Shown here: piece after piece, positions 26,554-35,513 of the stretch
Position numbering within the stretch: position 1 is the stretch's first letter
Layout of the letters: each line of letters opens with the position of its first letter
Source of the DNA: UBA12191 sp009937185
GTDB taxonomy: Bacteria > Planctomycetota > UBA8108 > UBA1146
NCBI GenBank assembly: GCA_938075155.1
Contig: CALJGL010000032.1
Span: 1 to 51,098, forward strand
DNA length: 51,098 bases
Direction: 5' to 3'
Made by a program: the position numbers and the translations under genes
Notes under the pieces: model-generated
Told to the model about the DNA's origin: nothing
Database searches by the model: none
Seen by the model: only the letters and a program-made list of their open reading frames with translations

Positions 26554-27384
26554 GTGCCCAATCAAAAGACCGATTCATACGGATTCCCTGAACACCGTAG
26601 AAATTTTCACAGGCTTAAATCCTGTGGCTCCATCGCAATTCTGCTGCTCTCACTCACGGCCTGTAGCTCTGCTCCAGCTCCTCGTAGTGAAAGTATTTCC
26701 CAAGACGAATCTCTGACTCCCGCAGATGTCGGCGCGATGCTCACTGGAAGTTGGTACGTCGAAAACGAGAACCGTCGAGGCATGGCGACTCTTGGAGGAC
26801 TCCTATCCTACGACATGACCACTTCAAAAACTTTGAATGGTAGAAAGATCGGAGAGGAACGCGTCACTGCAGGCCCCCTCTGGATCGCTGGCAAAACAAA
26901 CAGTAGAGCTCTCAGTTCCGAAGGGGAGAACAGTTCCGGTCATTGGTTCTTCCCCTTCTGGCGTTATCAGGAGAAAAATGGAAAGCGGACTTTGTATCCG
27001 CTGATGATCATTCCCATACCCATGGGATCTTCTCCCATCGACGATAACCGCTATCTTGCAAGTGACGACGACGATTGGTCTGTCGATGAGTATCCTGTGA
27101 GCGATGAATATTCGGAGAGCATCGTGAAGGCGGAAACGATATCTGAACAGATCACTTCACAGGAACCTGTCCGGATGACCCCAGAAACCGTCAGGCCCAC
27201 TTGGCAAGCCCTCGACACCCATGAAAAAACCTACAAGGTTCGCAAGGGTGACACCCTGTGGTCTCTCGCCATCAAATTCTATGGAGATGGCCAGAGATAC
27301 AGAGATCTCATCGCCGCAAATGGACGATCCTTGGCCAATCCTAGTCAAATTCCTGTCGGCAGCACACTTGTCATTCCGAACTGA
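26554..27384 (+). CDS. LysM-domain lipoprotein
   Basis: 276 residues from GTG 26554, preceded by AAGGGG; the frame is open back to 26476, inside the MFS gene. A basic leader is followed by the lipobox IAILLLSLTACSS, an unassigned middle region of about 150 residues (TGSWYVENENRRGMATLGG and similar), and a C-terminal LysM (YKVRKGDTLWSLAIKFYGDG...LVIPN). It is probably outer-membrane or periplasmic and peptidoglycan-associated. Its last 14 bp overlap the convergent radical SAM gene. Confidence 0.82.
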   Translation: MPNQKTDSYGFPEHRRNFHRLKSCGSIAILLLSLTACSSAPAPRSESISQDESLTPADVGAMLTGSWYVENENRRGMATLGGLLSYDMTTSKTLNGRKIGEERVTAGPLWIAGKTNSRALSSEGENSSGHWFFPFWRYQEKNGKRTLYPLMIIPIPMGSSPIDDNRYLASDDDDWSVDEYPVSDEYSESIVKAETISEQITSQEPVRMTPETVRPTWQALDTHEKTYKVRKGDTLWSLAIKFYGDGQRYRDLIAANGRSLANPSQIPVGSTLVIPN

Positions 27385-28465
27385 TCGACTTTGATTCTTC
27401 CGCGGCGGGGGTACTGACCAGGCCCCCGCCGCAGGAGGATCCCATTCCCGCAGTGCAGCCAAAGCAATGGTCTCCCGTCTCGACCTCTCTGCCTCGCAAG
27501 TTTTTTTCTTCCACTGAAGACACATGCAAATCATCCCCCGAATGCGAATCTTTCAATCTCATGTCCAACATCTGATTGAAATCACAGTCATGCAGATGTC
27601 CTTCATAATCGATGGATAAAGTATCCCTGCACATCAACCCATTCAAAGTGCCTGGGTTATACGACGATTGCAGTAATTGACGATAAGATTCTTCGTTCCC
27701 CTCGGCTCTCAATTGATCAAGAAACCGAGCAATCGGCATATTTGTGATTGTGATCAAGTGATCAAAAATAATGTCGTAGTCTCTTTTGAGAAGATCACGG
27801 TAGGAAGCTTCCAACATTTTTTGTGAAGGCGGCAGAGTCGCCCCTTGCGGATTGAAAACAAGATCGAGTCGAAGGGATCCTTCGAGACTTTTTTCAAGAG
27901 AGCACTTCTCTGAGAAACCCTCAGCAGGCCCCTCTCCTTCAGTATTCCCATAGCCCAAAGCATTCAATTGCCGAAGAGCTGAAATACTTTTTTCAAAGAC
28001 TCCTGTACCTCTTTGCCGATCAACATTTTTTTGCTCATAACAGGGCAGGCTTGCGATGATATGCACAAATTTTTCGGCCAGAAAAAGAGCGAGATCCTCC
28101 TGCCCTTCTTCCTCCAAAATGGTGAGATTACAACGATCGATCACTTGGAGGCCTCGATGGCGTGCTCCAACCACCAGATCCCGGAAACGAGGATGTAATT
28201 CGGGTGCTCCGCCTGTCAGATCCACGATCTGAAGATCGGGAAGCCTCTCCATTAAGTGAAAACACGCTTCTACGTCAGAATCGGCCAGTTGTTCGGAGCG
28301 GTGAGGGCCGGCCCCCACATGACAATGCCTACAAACTTGATTACAAATCTTCCCCAAATTTATTTGAAGAATCCGGGTCTTAGTCCGAATAACAGGGTGC
28401 CCCACTCGCTGAAGGAAAATATTCCCCAATTCACCGCTCCTCACCAAATTTGTCACATAATACAT
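27371..28465 (-). CDS. arsS: ArsS-like radical SAM protein, cysteine-rich C-terminus
   Basis: 364 residues. The radical SAM cluster motif C-x3-C-x2-C is CNQVCRHCHVGAGPHR, preceded by LQINLGKI. The C-terminus has the diagnostic HCFGCTAGMGSSCGGGL. Together these match the family called arsenosugar biosynthesis radical SAM (seleno)protein ArsS. In the middle, DLVFNPQGATLPPSQKMLE and FNQMLDMRL are also family-like. The enzyme is thought to modify an arsenic-bearing nucleoside-type intermediate with SAM. Some members carry selenocysteine, but every position here is cysteine. The usual methyltransferase partner is not adjacent. Confidence 0.85.
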   Translation of the reverse strand: MYYVTNLVRSGELGNIFLQRVGHPVIRTKTRILQINLGKICNQVCRHCHVGAGPHRSEQLADSDVEACFHLMERLPDLQIVDLTGGAPELHPRFRDLVVGARHRGLQVIDRCNLTILEEEGQEDLALFLAEKFVHIIASLPCYEQKNVDRQRGTGVFEKSISALRQLNALGYGNTEGEGPAEGFSEKCSLEKSLEGSLRLDLVFNPQGATLPPSQKMLEASYRDLLKRDYDIIFDHLITITNMPIARFLDQLRAEGNEESYRQLLQSSYNPGTLNGLMCRDTLSIDYEGHLHDCDFNQMLDMRLKDSHSGDDLHVSSVEEKNLRGREVETGDHCFGCTAGMGSSCGGGLVSTPAAEESKSISSE

Positions 28466-28680
28466 GAATTATTGACGAAATCTCGATTTTTTCCCACCTC
28501 GTAGGCCCGACACGAGGCAATACAAAAGAATTATTAGTAATGAACTTCAAATGCATTTGTTAACCATTAGAATACATACATCGAATAGGAAGATTTTGTC
28601 GGTTCCCCTCTAGGGTTCAGGCACACCTCTCGGGATTGAAAGCATTCCTGAGATTCAAGCGAGAAAGGAACATGTGCTTC

Positions 28681-30012
28681 ATGTCAAAATTTTTGGCCCT
28701 CATTCTAATTTTATCCTCCTTTATTGGCTTCTCGCCAATCATCGAAGGTCAGGATTATGTTCTAAACGCTCCTAATACGAGTGCATTGCCGGGCGGAAAC
28801 GTCGCGGCAGACATCTTAATGGATAATGCTGCGCAATCTCAGGGGTTCCAGTTCGGGATCAACTTTGATCCTGCTCTCCTCTCCATGACCTCCCTGACCC
28901 AAGGATCAGATCTTCAAGCCCTCAGAGGCGGACAAGGTGCGGAGTACTTCTTCTTCTCCGAGCCCTCTTCCGGAGGAGTCACTGTTGGGGCGATCGTCAG
29001 CATGGGTGCTCCCATTGAGTCGATTCCTGCAGGTTTATCCCAAGCGATCACTCGCATGGAATTCACAGTCCTCTCGACTTCCCAACCCTCTAGCATTTCT
29101 CCGATCACCTTCACAAGTTCCTTGGGATCTCCCCCGGTTCTTTGTGTCATTTCAGTAGCCGGCGTATCTCAATCGCCGACTCTTGTTCATGGTTCAGTGA
29201 CGGTTGAAACTCCAGCGCCGAGCGATCTTATCGTGACGGTCACCAATGCATGTATCTGTGCAGGTAATGTTTCTTGGACAAATGGTGGAACATACGACTC
29301 TATCGCTGTTTCAATTGATGGAGTCTCCTCTTCATACGCAGGATCCACGACGAACCTGGACTTGGATCTGAGTGACGGCGCTCCCACAAACATCAGTGTT
29401 ACGGGAATCCGTAACAATCTCGCATCTGCTCCCGCAGAAACTTCCTACACGTGTAACTCGACACCCGCAGGTACTCCGATTTCGGATCTAAGCTGCACTG
29501 TGGACCATGAGACTTGCACCGCAACTCTCAACTGGACCAACAATGACACATACCTAGATATTCAGTTGAGCGTGAATGGCACCGTGGTCGCCAGCGTTGC
29601 CGGTACAGAGACCAGCACCACCTACGTTCTCCCTAGCGAAATGACCGTTTTCAACCTCTCCGTTGGAAGCTTAGGAAGCTGTGGCGAAAGTCTCGCTGAA
29701 GTCAGCTGTACTGCTGAATGCCTACCTGAGCGTTTCCGTAGAGGCGACGTCAACTCCGACACACTCGTCGACATCTCTGATGCCATCAGCACGCTGACTT
29801 ACCTGTTCCAAGGAAGTGCAATGCTCTGCCTCGATGCCATCGATACGAATGACGATGGACTGATCGACATTTCAGATGCCATCTCCACTCTGAACTACAT
29901 TTTTGGAACTGGAGCTGTTCCTCCTGCTCCGGGTCCGACCACTTGTGGAATCGACGGCACAGATGACAATTTGGATTGTGCGAACTACGCAACAGGCACC
30001 TGTGCTCCGTAG
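28681..30012 (+). CDS. Secreted protein with cohesin-like and dockerin domains
   Basis: 443 residues from the ATG at 28681 (28672 and TTG 28636 are other in-frame starts). A signal peptide runs to about IIEGQD. A cohesin-like beta-domain (about 27-175: LPGGNVAADILMDNA...GFQFGINFDPALLS) is followed by two cysteine-bearing FN3/Ig-like repeats and a C-terminal dockerin pair, RGDVNSDTLVDISDAISTL and TNDDGLIDISDAISTLNYIF, with calcium-loop D/N spacing. Planctomycete genomes carry many such dockerin proteins without classical cellulosomes, so it may be a surface assembly protein. A terminator follows at 30041. Confidence 0.85.
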   Translation: MSKFLALILILSSFIGFSPIIEGQDYVLNAPNTSALPGGNVAADILMDNAAQSQGFQFGINFDPALLSMTSLTQGSDLQALRGGQGAEYFFFSEPSSGGVTVGAIVSMGAPIESIPAGLSQAITRMEFTVLSTSQPSSISPITFTSSLGSPPVLCVISVAGVSQSPTLVHGSVTVETPAPSDLIVTVTNACICAGNVSWTNGGTYDSIAVSIDGVSSSYAGSTTNLDLDLSDGAPTNISVTGIRNNLASAPAETSYTCNSTPAGTPISDLSCTVDHETCTATLNWTNNDTYLDIQLSVNGTVVASVAGTETSTTYVLPSEMTVFNLSVGSLGSCGESLAEVSCTAECLPERFRRGDVNSDTLVDISDAISTLTYLFQGSAMLCLDAIDTNDDGLIDISDAISTLNYIFGTGAVPPAPGPTTCGIDGTDDNLDCANYATGTCAP

Positions 30013-30040
30013 TTCAACTTGATCACTTAACTATAGAAAA

Positions 30041-30069
30041 GGGCCCGCAGGGTAACCCCCTGCGGGCCC
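30041..30069. terminator. GC-rich hairpin terminator between the dockerin gene and ribBA
   Basis: A perfect 12-bp stem (GGGCCCGCAGGG pairing with CCCTGCGGGCCC) with a five-base loop lies between convergent genes. It is flanked by AAAA on the left, read as TTTT on the minus strand directly after the stem, and by CTCCTTTTAT on the right. It probably ends transcription in both directions. Confidence 0.85.
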
Positions 30070-30138
30070 GCTCCTTTTATATGTCAGTTCACTTCAGTCA
30101 AAGTTCAAATCTTCAAAGGGTTTTCATTTTTAACTCGA

Positions 30139-31368
30139 CTAGATGGTTTCAAAGATGTGACCGAACTTGGCTTTCTTGGTTTTCAGGTAGTTCACATTGA
30201 CGGGGCCGATACCCAGCTCCAATGAAATACGCTGAGCGACCTTCACTCCGCCGTCTTCAAGCCCACTCACCTTATGAGGATTGTTGGTAAGAAGTTTTAC
30301 TGTGGTCACAGACTTGGCTTTGAGGACTTCTACAGCTGCAGAGTACTCACGCAAATCTCCGGGGAATCCCAATTTCTCATTGGCTTCCACAGTATCGAGT
30401 CCTTTCTCTTCCATAAGACCATAAGCTTCAATCTTCTTGGCGAGGCCAATCCCTCGTCCCTCTTGCGGAAGATAGATCAGAGCACCCCGCTCCTTTGAGC
30501 CGATCATCTGCAAGGAATGATCTAACTGTTGTCCGCAATCACACCTGAGAGACCCAAAAATGTCTCCAGTCATACACGCACTGTGGACCCTGACCACGGG
30601 CGGCTCTTCATCGCTATTCTCAAGAGAGCCCATTTGAAGGACTGTCACGGGATCACCCTCGTCTGTTTTCCAGCATTCCACTTGGAAAACCCCATAGGGC
30701 GTGGGCAACTTTGCCTGACTTTGCAGAACAGGTGAGGATGTTGCCGTTTCCTCTATCGTTTCGTTCTGTTGACGATACTCGACGAGGCTATCGATCGTTC
30801 CGAGAAGTAAACCATGTTTCTCCGCAAACTTTTCGAGCTCGGGAAGACGTGCCATGGTTCCATCATCGTTCATGACTTCGCAGATGATGGCTGCAGGCTT
30901 AAGACCTGCCATACGGGCTAAATCTACGGATGCCTCCGTGTGCCCCGTTCTGCGAAGAACTCCTCCAGGCTTGGACCTCAAAGGGAACAGATGTCCAGGT
31001 CTGTTGAACTGTTCTGGTCGCGAGGTGGGATCGGCCAGCAAACGAGCGGTGATGGCCCGATCGGAAGCACTAATCCCCGTGGAAATTCCTTCGGACGCAT
31101 CAACAGAAACCGTGAAAGCACATTCACCGGGTAATGTCGGTCTGTCACTCATCGGCGGCAAATCCAGTCGGTCACAGTATTCCGCATCGAGAGGTGCACA
31201 AATCAAGCCACGCCCCTCTAGAGCACAAAACTTGATGTGTTCGGATGTCACCAGTTCAGCGGCCATCACGAGGTCACCCTCGTTCTCCCTGTCCGGAGCG
31301 TCGATCAATACGACCATACGACCCTGGGCAATCTCCTGAACTAGTTCCTCGACAGTGGCGAAAGCCAT
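30139..31368 (-). CDS. ribBA: Bifunctional 3,4-dihydroxy-2-butanone 4-phosphate synthase / GTP cyclohydrolase II
   Basis: 409 residues and two riboflavin-pathway enzymes in one chain. RibB part (1-200): DAPDRENEGDLVMAAE, CAPLDAEYCDRL, RPGHLFPLRSKPGGVLRRTGHTEASVD split over residues 123-149, and CEVMNDDGTMAR. RibA part (about 205-400): zinc cysteines in CMTGDIFGSLRCDCG, then YLPQEGRGIGL and LLTNNPHKV. The start at 31368 has GGGAG six bases upstream. I saw no FMN riboswitch in the 100 bp before it. Confidence 0.95.
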   Translation of the reverse strand: MAFATVEELVQEIAQGRMVVLIDAPDRENEGDLVMAAELVTSEHIKFCALEGRGLICAPLDAEYCDRLDLPPMSDRPTLPGECAFTVSVDASEGISTGISASDRAITARLLADPTSRPEQFNRPGHLFPLRSKPGGVLRRTGHTEASVDLARMAGLKPAAIICEVMNDDGTMARLPELEKFAEKHGLLLGTIDSLVEYRQQNETIEETATSSPVLQSQAKLPTPYGVFQVECWKTDEGDPVTVLQMGSLENSDEEPPVVRVHSACMTGDIFGSLRCDCGQQLDHSLQMIGSKERGALIYLPQEGRGIGLAKKIEAYGLMEEKGLDTVEANEKLGFPGDLREYSAAVEVLKAKSVTTVKLLTNNPHKVSGLEDGGVKVAQRISLELGIGPVNVNYLKTKKAKFGHIFETI

Positions 31369-31469
31369 CGAAGTCTCCCATCTGGAATCTTCCCGGTCGC
31401 GGCCGGGGTATGGACTCGATTGTCCCTATTTTAAGACGATGATGTGTCGAGTGGCACTGAATCCTTGAC

Positions 31470-32105
31470 TCAATCCGGAAGGAATTCCACCCCTTCGAGT
31501 CGACCTCCCAGTCGTTCTGCCAGTTCCCTGAGCCTATTTTCGAATGCAATTGTGGCTCCAGCCAACTCACGTGTACCCCAAATCAAGATCAAGGCTCGTT
31601 TCGTGTTGGGGTCAGTTTTCGTCCTCTGGGAGTCTTTCACAGCATTTGCACAGGGTCCCTCTTCATCATTCAGGCAAAGAAGGCCCGTGATGTCGATCTC
31701 TTGGTCCGAGCGATTGAAGATATATCTTTGACCCGATTCTCCCAACTGGATCCTCAGATTTCCGCGGACTCGGTCCAAATCGACGACACTCAGAGGTAGC
31801 CCTTCCATTCGTGAAGCGGCATTGCCCAAATCCACCAGAGGGAAAATCGAACCTAACTTTCCTTCTCCTGCCGCTTTCTTCAGCCATTCACTCGAAGGTT
31901 TTCCTCTACCAGCAGGTCGGTATCCCCCATGCCTCAGCAGATCACGGACAGCTTTTCGGTGTCCTTCTTCCAGAGGAGGGCATGAATACTCGGGGCGAAG
32001 CATTTCTTGCAACCAGTCGGGACTCACCTCTCCTTGAGCTTTCTGAAGATCCAATACCCCACCACCGGGATCCAGCAGCGGATGGTCCATCACCTGAATT
32101 TGCAT
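31470..32105 (-). CDS. B3/B4 tRNA-binding domain protein
   Basis: 211 residues resembling the free-standing B3/B4 domain, the editing domain of the phenylalanyl-tRNA synthetase beta chain. Family signatures are the HGGYRPAGRGKPSSEWL stretch, PLVDLGNAASRMEGLPLSV with VDLDRV, and the C-terminal RALILIWGTREL. Free-standing homologues may hydrolyse mischarged tRNA, but this is not established for this protein. AAGGAA precedes the ATG at 32105. It lies 100 bp upstream of ribBA on the same strand. Confidence 0.82.
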   Translation of the reverse strand: MQIQVMDHPLLDPGGGVLDLQKAQGEVSPDWLQEMLRPEYSCPPLEEGHRKAVRDLLRHGGYRPAGRGKPSSEWLKKAAGEGKLGSIFPLVDLGNAASRMEGLPLSVVDLDRVRGNLRIQLGESGQRYIFNRSDQEIDITGLLCLNDEEGPCANAVKDSQRTKTDPNTKRALILIWGTRELAGATIAFENRLRELAERLGGRLEGVEFLPD

Positions 32106-32285
32106 CGATACTTCCTTTCCAGTTCCTATATTTCGATTCAGGACACAAGTTTCGTTTTTAATGTCGAGAGACTGGTAACGATCTTTTATCCTCTGAAGTA
32201 ATGAAAACCTAACTGGTGAGACTCGCCCGACAAAGGCCCACTGATATCACCTTCTTCATCAGTCGCCAGAACAGGAAGGAGCAGG

Positions 32286-33224
32286 GTGCCACGGGATAGT
32301 TCTTCGATCCATGGTCATATCTTTCGAGCTGCTCCCGTTTCACTGGAGCAGGGCCGAAAACTCCTTGAGTCTCCTGCCATCCGAATCGTCTCTGAAGGAC
32401 GACGAGGAAGACTTGAGCATATCGAAGTCGATGGTGTGGCCTATGCCCGCAAGATCTACAAAGTCACAAAAAAATCACTGCATGGAACTGCTGTAAAACT
32501 ACTTCCAGCCTTCATGCGCTGGGGTCGAGCTCGACGATCATGGAATGCCATGCTGAAAGGTGCAGAATCGGGACTACCGATACCTCGCCCGTTCGTTCGG
32601 AGTGAGAACCGCGAGAGGGCATGCCTCGTCAGTAGTTGGGTTCCAGGAGAACCCCTCCACCATTGGCATGCTCGACATCTTCATGAAGATTCCGGAGTGG
32701 AGTGGCAAATCTTGTTCTCTCGTTGGCTCGGTCAGCAACTGTTCCACTTGTTCCAAAAAGGTTTCCGTACCAGAGATTTGGCTCCCAATAATGTCATGAT
32801 CTCCGGTGATCGAAATGGTCCATGGAGTCTAAATATCGTCGACCTCGATGAAGCTCGGGTTGGAATGTGCCCAAAAGGAGAATCGGGAGTGGACCAAGTG
32901 CTGCACTCTCTCGCTCAAATAGGACACCTTCCTCCAACAGTTGCCCCTCGGATACGTTGGTACTGCCTCATCTCATTCCTCGAAGCAGGCGGCGCAACCT
33001 GGGCAGATGAATCCGGAGAATATTCAGCCTCATCTACAGATTTCATGAGCCGACGAAAATCGCGAAAAAAATTCATGCGTAACGTTCAGCAAAGAATACA
33101 CCGATTCGATAAGCGTAAAGAAGAAGGACTCCTCAGGCAGGGTAGAACTGCCCGATATGCGGGTTGGGGTCTCGACGATGAGGGGCTTCCTGTCCCCTTT
33201 GACGGAGCAAAAGACTTATCCTGA
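32286..33224 (+). CDS. Lipopolysaccharide kinase (Kdo/WaaP family)
   Basis: 312 residues from GTG 32286, with AAGGAG four bases upstream. A protein-kinase-like fold: the ATP-site lysine is probably in YARKIYKV, the catalytic loop is TRDLAPNNVMIS (D...N), and the metal-binding aspartate is in NIVDLDEARVG. LPS kinases of this group phosphorylate heptose or Kdo in the core. It is consistent with kdsA at 4469. The last nine bases overlap the convergent redox gene (33216-33224). Confidence 0.82.
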   Translation: MPRDSSSIHGHIFRAAPVSLEQGRKLLESPAIRIVSEGRRGRLEHIEVDGVAYARKIYKVTKKSLHGTAVKLLPAFMRWGRARRSWNAMLKGAESGLPIPRPFVRSENRERACLVSSWVPGEPLHHWHARHLHEDSGVEWQILFSRWLGQQLFHLFQKGFRTRDLAPNNVMISGDRNGPWSLNIVDLDEARVGMCPKGESGVDQVLHSLAQIGHLPPTVAPRIRWYCLISFLEAGGATWADESGEYSASSTDFMSRRKSRKKFMRNVQQRIHRFDKRKEEGLLRQGRTARYAGWGLDDEGLPVPFDGAKDLS

Positions 33225-35495
33225 AGACTCCGGGATAACACCTTTCTGTCCGCTTCTTCCGGAGATCCCTGATCGCGCAGATAAAATGTCCAAATGAACT
33301 CCCATATCTCCGTCCAGCAATCTTCCAAACCGGAGAACATCTGTTGGGCAATCGTGAACACACGCTCCACAACGAACACACTGGGGATCCTCCATTGGAA
33401 TACCCTGACGTGCAAATGTCATGACATCGATCCCCTGATGACAAGTTGCGGTGCAGACGTTACATGAAATACAGCGCGACTTTTCCGCGAATATTCTGAA
33501 TCTCGAAAAGCGTGCGTAGATGTTCATCAATGCCGCCAAAGGGCATGCGAATCGACACCAAGTCCTACCGGAGAAATGCCAATAAAGTCCGACACCCAAA
33601 ATTCCGGAGCAAAATAAATCAACAAACCATTCGTAGTTCAGCAGTGGGATTCCATTCTGAATCCCGCGAGCAAATTCAACTCCCAGAATTCCCGCCGAGC
33701 TGTCAGGGAATAACCAAGACACTCCTCTGCCCACCAACATGAGCATGCAAAGCAACAAAAAGAATTGACCTACAAAATTCCACTTCTTGGCCAGGTTTCC
33801 TTTCGGCATCTTTTTTCTGTGAGCGTCTCCCAACGTTTCAGCAAGAGCGCCACAGGAACAAATCCAGCCGCAATAAACCCCTTTTCCCCAGCGACGAATC
33901 GCCAGCGGAAGCAATACAAAAGTTTGAATCAGGGAAATCACCAACCACGCTCCCATGGGAGTGTTCGTGAATACATTCCAAAAGAAGAGTGGCCAAGCGA
34001 GGATCAATCCAAAAGAACGCCAATACTCACGACTCTCTCCGACCGATGGGAATAGAGCATCCGCCATGGTCTTTCCCCACCCAATATCGAAAACACCATT
34101 GTTCCCTAGCCACGGCAAGATCATGTAGGGAAGAAGAAACAGAGGGATGGCCTGAATCCAAAACAGACACCAGGTTTGTTTTCGGATATAGGGTGCAGGA
34201 CGTCGACGAATACGTCGGATCCCAAAAATAAAGACCAATGCGGTGTAGAGCAGACTGTACCAAAACCCGGGCTGGTCCATCGCTCCCGTCAAACTTCCTG
34301 CCAAAGTCTGAGGATCTGTGAATATCTGACTCCACCAAAGGTCGAGGCCTGCGGGAAATCCTCCGATAGATTTCCATTCTTCAGCAATCGGAATCCAGAC
34401 ACCTTCACGTTTCCAGTGATAGAGCACAAAGAAGAAGATCATGCAGGCGGCGAATGAGCCCCACCAAAATCCACTCTTCTCTCCCTGAATACGTAGCCCA
34501 CAGCGTTTCAGGAGCTCCACGGGAGGCTTCCTACCCAGCATCGTAAATACGGCTTGTGCAGGAATCGAGGTCGTCTCCCCAGAATCCAACGTCAGCACGA
34601 CATCGTTTTCAGTGATCTGCGCCACAGTACATTGCGGAACCACCTTCAACAAACCTGCTTCAACGGCTTGATCGATCTCTAACCGCAACCGAACTGAGGC
34701 TTTACTCGGCTCGCCCTGTTTGTGGCATAATGTGGTTCGAGCTCCCGCTCTTGCTAAAGATAAAACTGTTTCACAAGCGGTATCACCCCCTCCCACGACC
34801 ACGACTTCCTTATCAATAAAGAGGGCCGGATCATGACATCGGTGCGAAACATGCTGAAGATTTTCCCCGTGTACATCGAGTTTTCGATGCTCCCCGCTTC
34901 TGCCGATGGCAAGGATCACACGATGGGCGCGTAGTTCGGTGCGTAATTCATTTTTTTCGAGAAGATCCAAACACAAATCGTGGCCGTCTTTTCGAATCCC
35001 ATGAAGCGTCGCATATCGGGGAAGGCAGTTTTTTTCTTTCGCCTGATCGAGGAGACTTTGCAAAAGCCCTTCCCGATCCAGAGAATCTGAGGAAGGAAGG
35101 TTTAAGGAAGAATCAGGAATCATCTCAGGGGGCTCTGTATAGATAGGTTTTCCCTGAGGATAGTTTTCAACTGTCTCTAACAGTCGATGCGACTCCAACC
35201 ATTCATACTTGAGTCCCAAATGGTGAGCTTCTAGTGCTGCAGAAAGACCCGAGACACCTCCTCCAACAATCACCAGAGGAACCGCTTCACCGGAATATCC
35301 ATCGACCTCAGAAACTAACTGACGAACAACCCGGGCACCGGAATCGACCGCATGTTTGAGCAAGGGAATTCCGGTTAATTCCCCGACAACGTAGAGTCCT
35401 GGAACTGAAGTCGAATGATCTGGACTCACTTCGGGTAGAGGCTCGGTTGATCCCCCTGGCCATTGTAAGTGAAGCCATTGTCCATACCTGTTCAT
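33216..35495 (-). CDS. Membrane flavoprotein-polyferredoxin fusion
   Basis: 759 residues from the ATG at 35495 (TTG 35510 is another start). Residues 1-60 resemble the C-terminal cap of an FAD oxidoreductase (VPGLYVVGELTGIPLLKHAV). Then comes a complete thioredoxin-reductase-like part with FAD site VIVGGGVSGLSAALEA and NAD(P) site VVVVGGGDTACETVLSLARAG. About six membrane helices follow, carrying NapH/CcoG-like cysteines (YCGWICSCGALAE, CRFACPLAALMNIYARF), and two 4Fe-4S clusters (CISCNVCTATCHQG, CVRCGACVHDCP). It probably carries electrons from NAD(P)H across or into the membrane. The acceptor is unknown. Confidence 0.8.
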   Translation of the reverse strand: MNRYGQWLHLQWPGGSTEPLPEVSPDHSTSVPGLYVVGELTGIPLLKHAVDSGARVVRQLVSEVDGYSGEAVPLVIVGGGVSGLSAALEAHHLGLKYEWLESHRLLETVENYPQGKPIYTEPPEMIPDSSLNLPSSDSLDREGLLQSLLDQAKEKNCLPRYATLHGIRKDGHDLCLDLLEKNELRTELRAHRVILAIGRSGEHRKLDVHGENLQHVSHRCHDPALFIDKEVVVVGGGDTACETVLSLARAGARTTLCHKQGEPSKASVRLRLEIDQAVEAGLLKVVPQCTVAQITENDVVLTLDSGETTSIPAQAVFTMLGRKPPVELLKRCGLRIQGEKSGFWWGSFAACMIFFFVLYHWKREGVWIPIAEEWKSIGGFPAGLDLWWSQIFTDPQTLAGSLTGAMDQPGFWYSLLYTALVFIFGIRRIRRRPAPYIRKQTWCLFWIQAIPLFLLPYMILPWLGNNGVFDIGWGKTMADALFPSVGESREYWRSFGLILAWPLFFWNVFTNTPMGAWLVISLIQTFVLLPLAIRRWGKGVYCGWICSCGALAETLGDAHRKKMPKGNLAKKWNFVGQFFLLLCMLMLVGRGVSWLFPDSSAGILGVEFARGIQNGIPLLNYEWFVDLFCSGILGVGLYWHFSGRTWCRFACPLAALMNIYARFSRFRIFAEKSRCISCNVCTATCHQGIDVMTFARQGIPMEDPQCVRCGACVHDCPTDVLRFGRLLDGDMGVHLDILSARSGISGRSGQKGVIPESSG

Positions 35496-35513
35496 GAGAC
35501 CTGATAGCAAAGA

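Noticed and set aside
31369..31469. FMN riboswitch before ribBA
   Set aside because: The conserved RFN-element blocks are not recognisable in the short upstream region.
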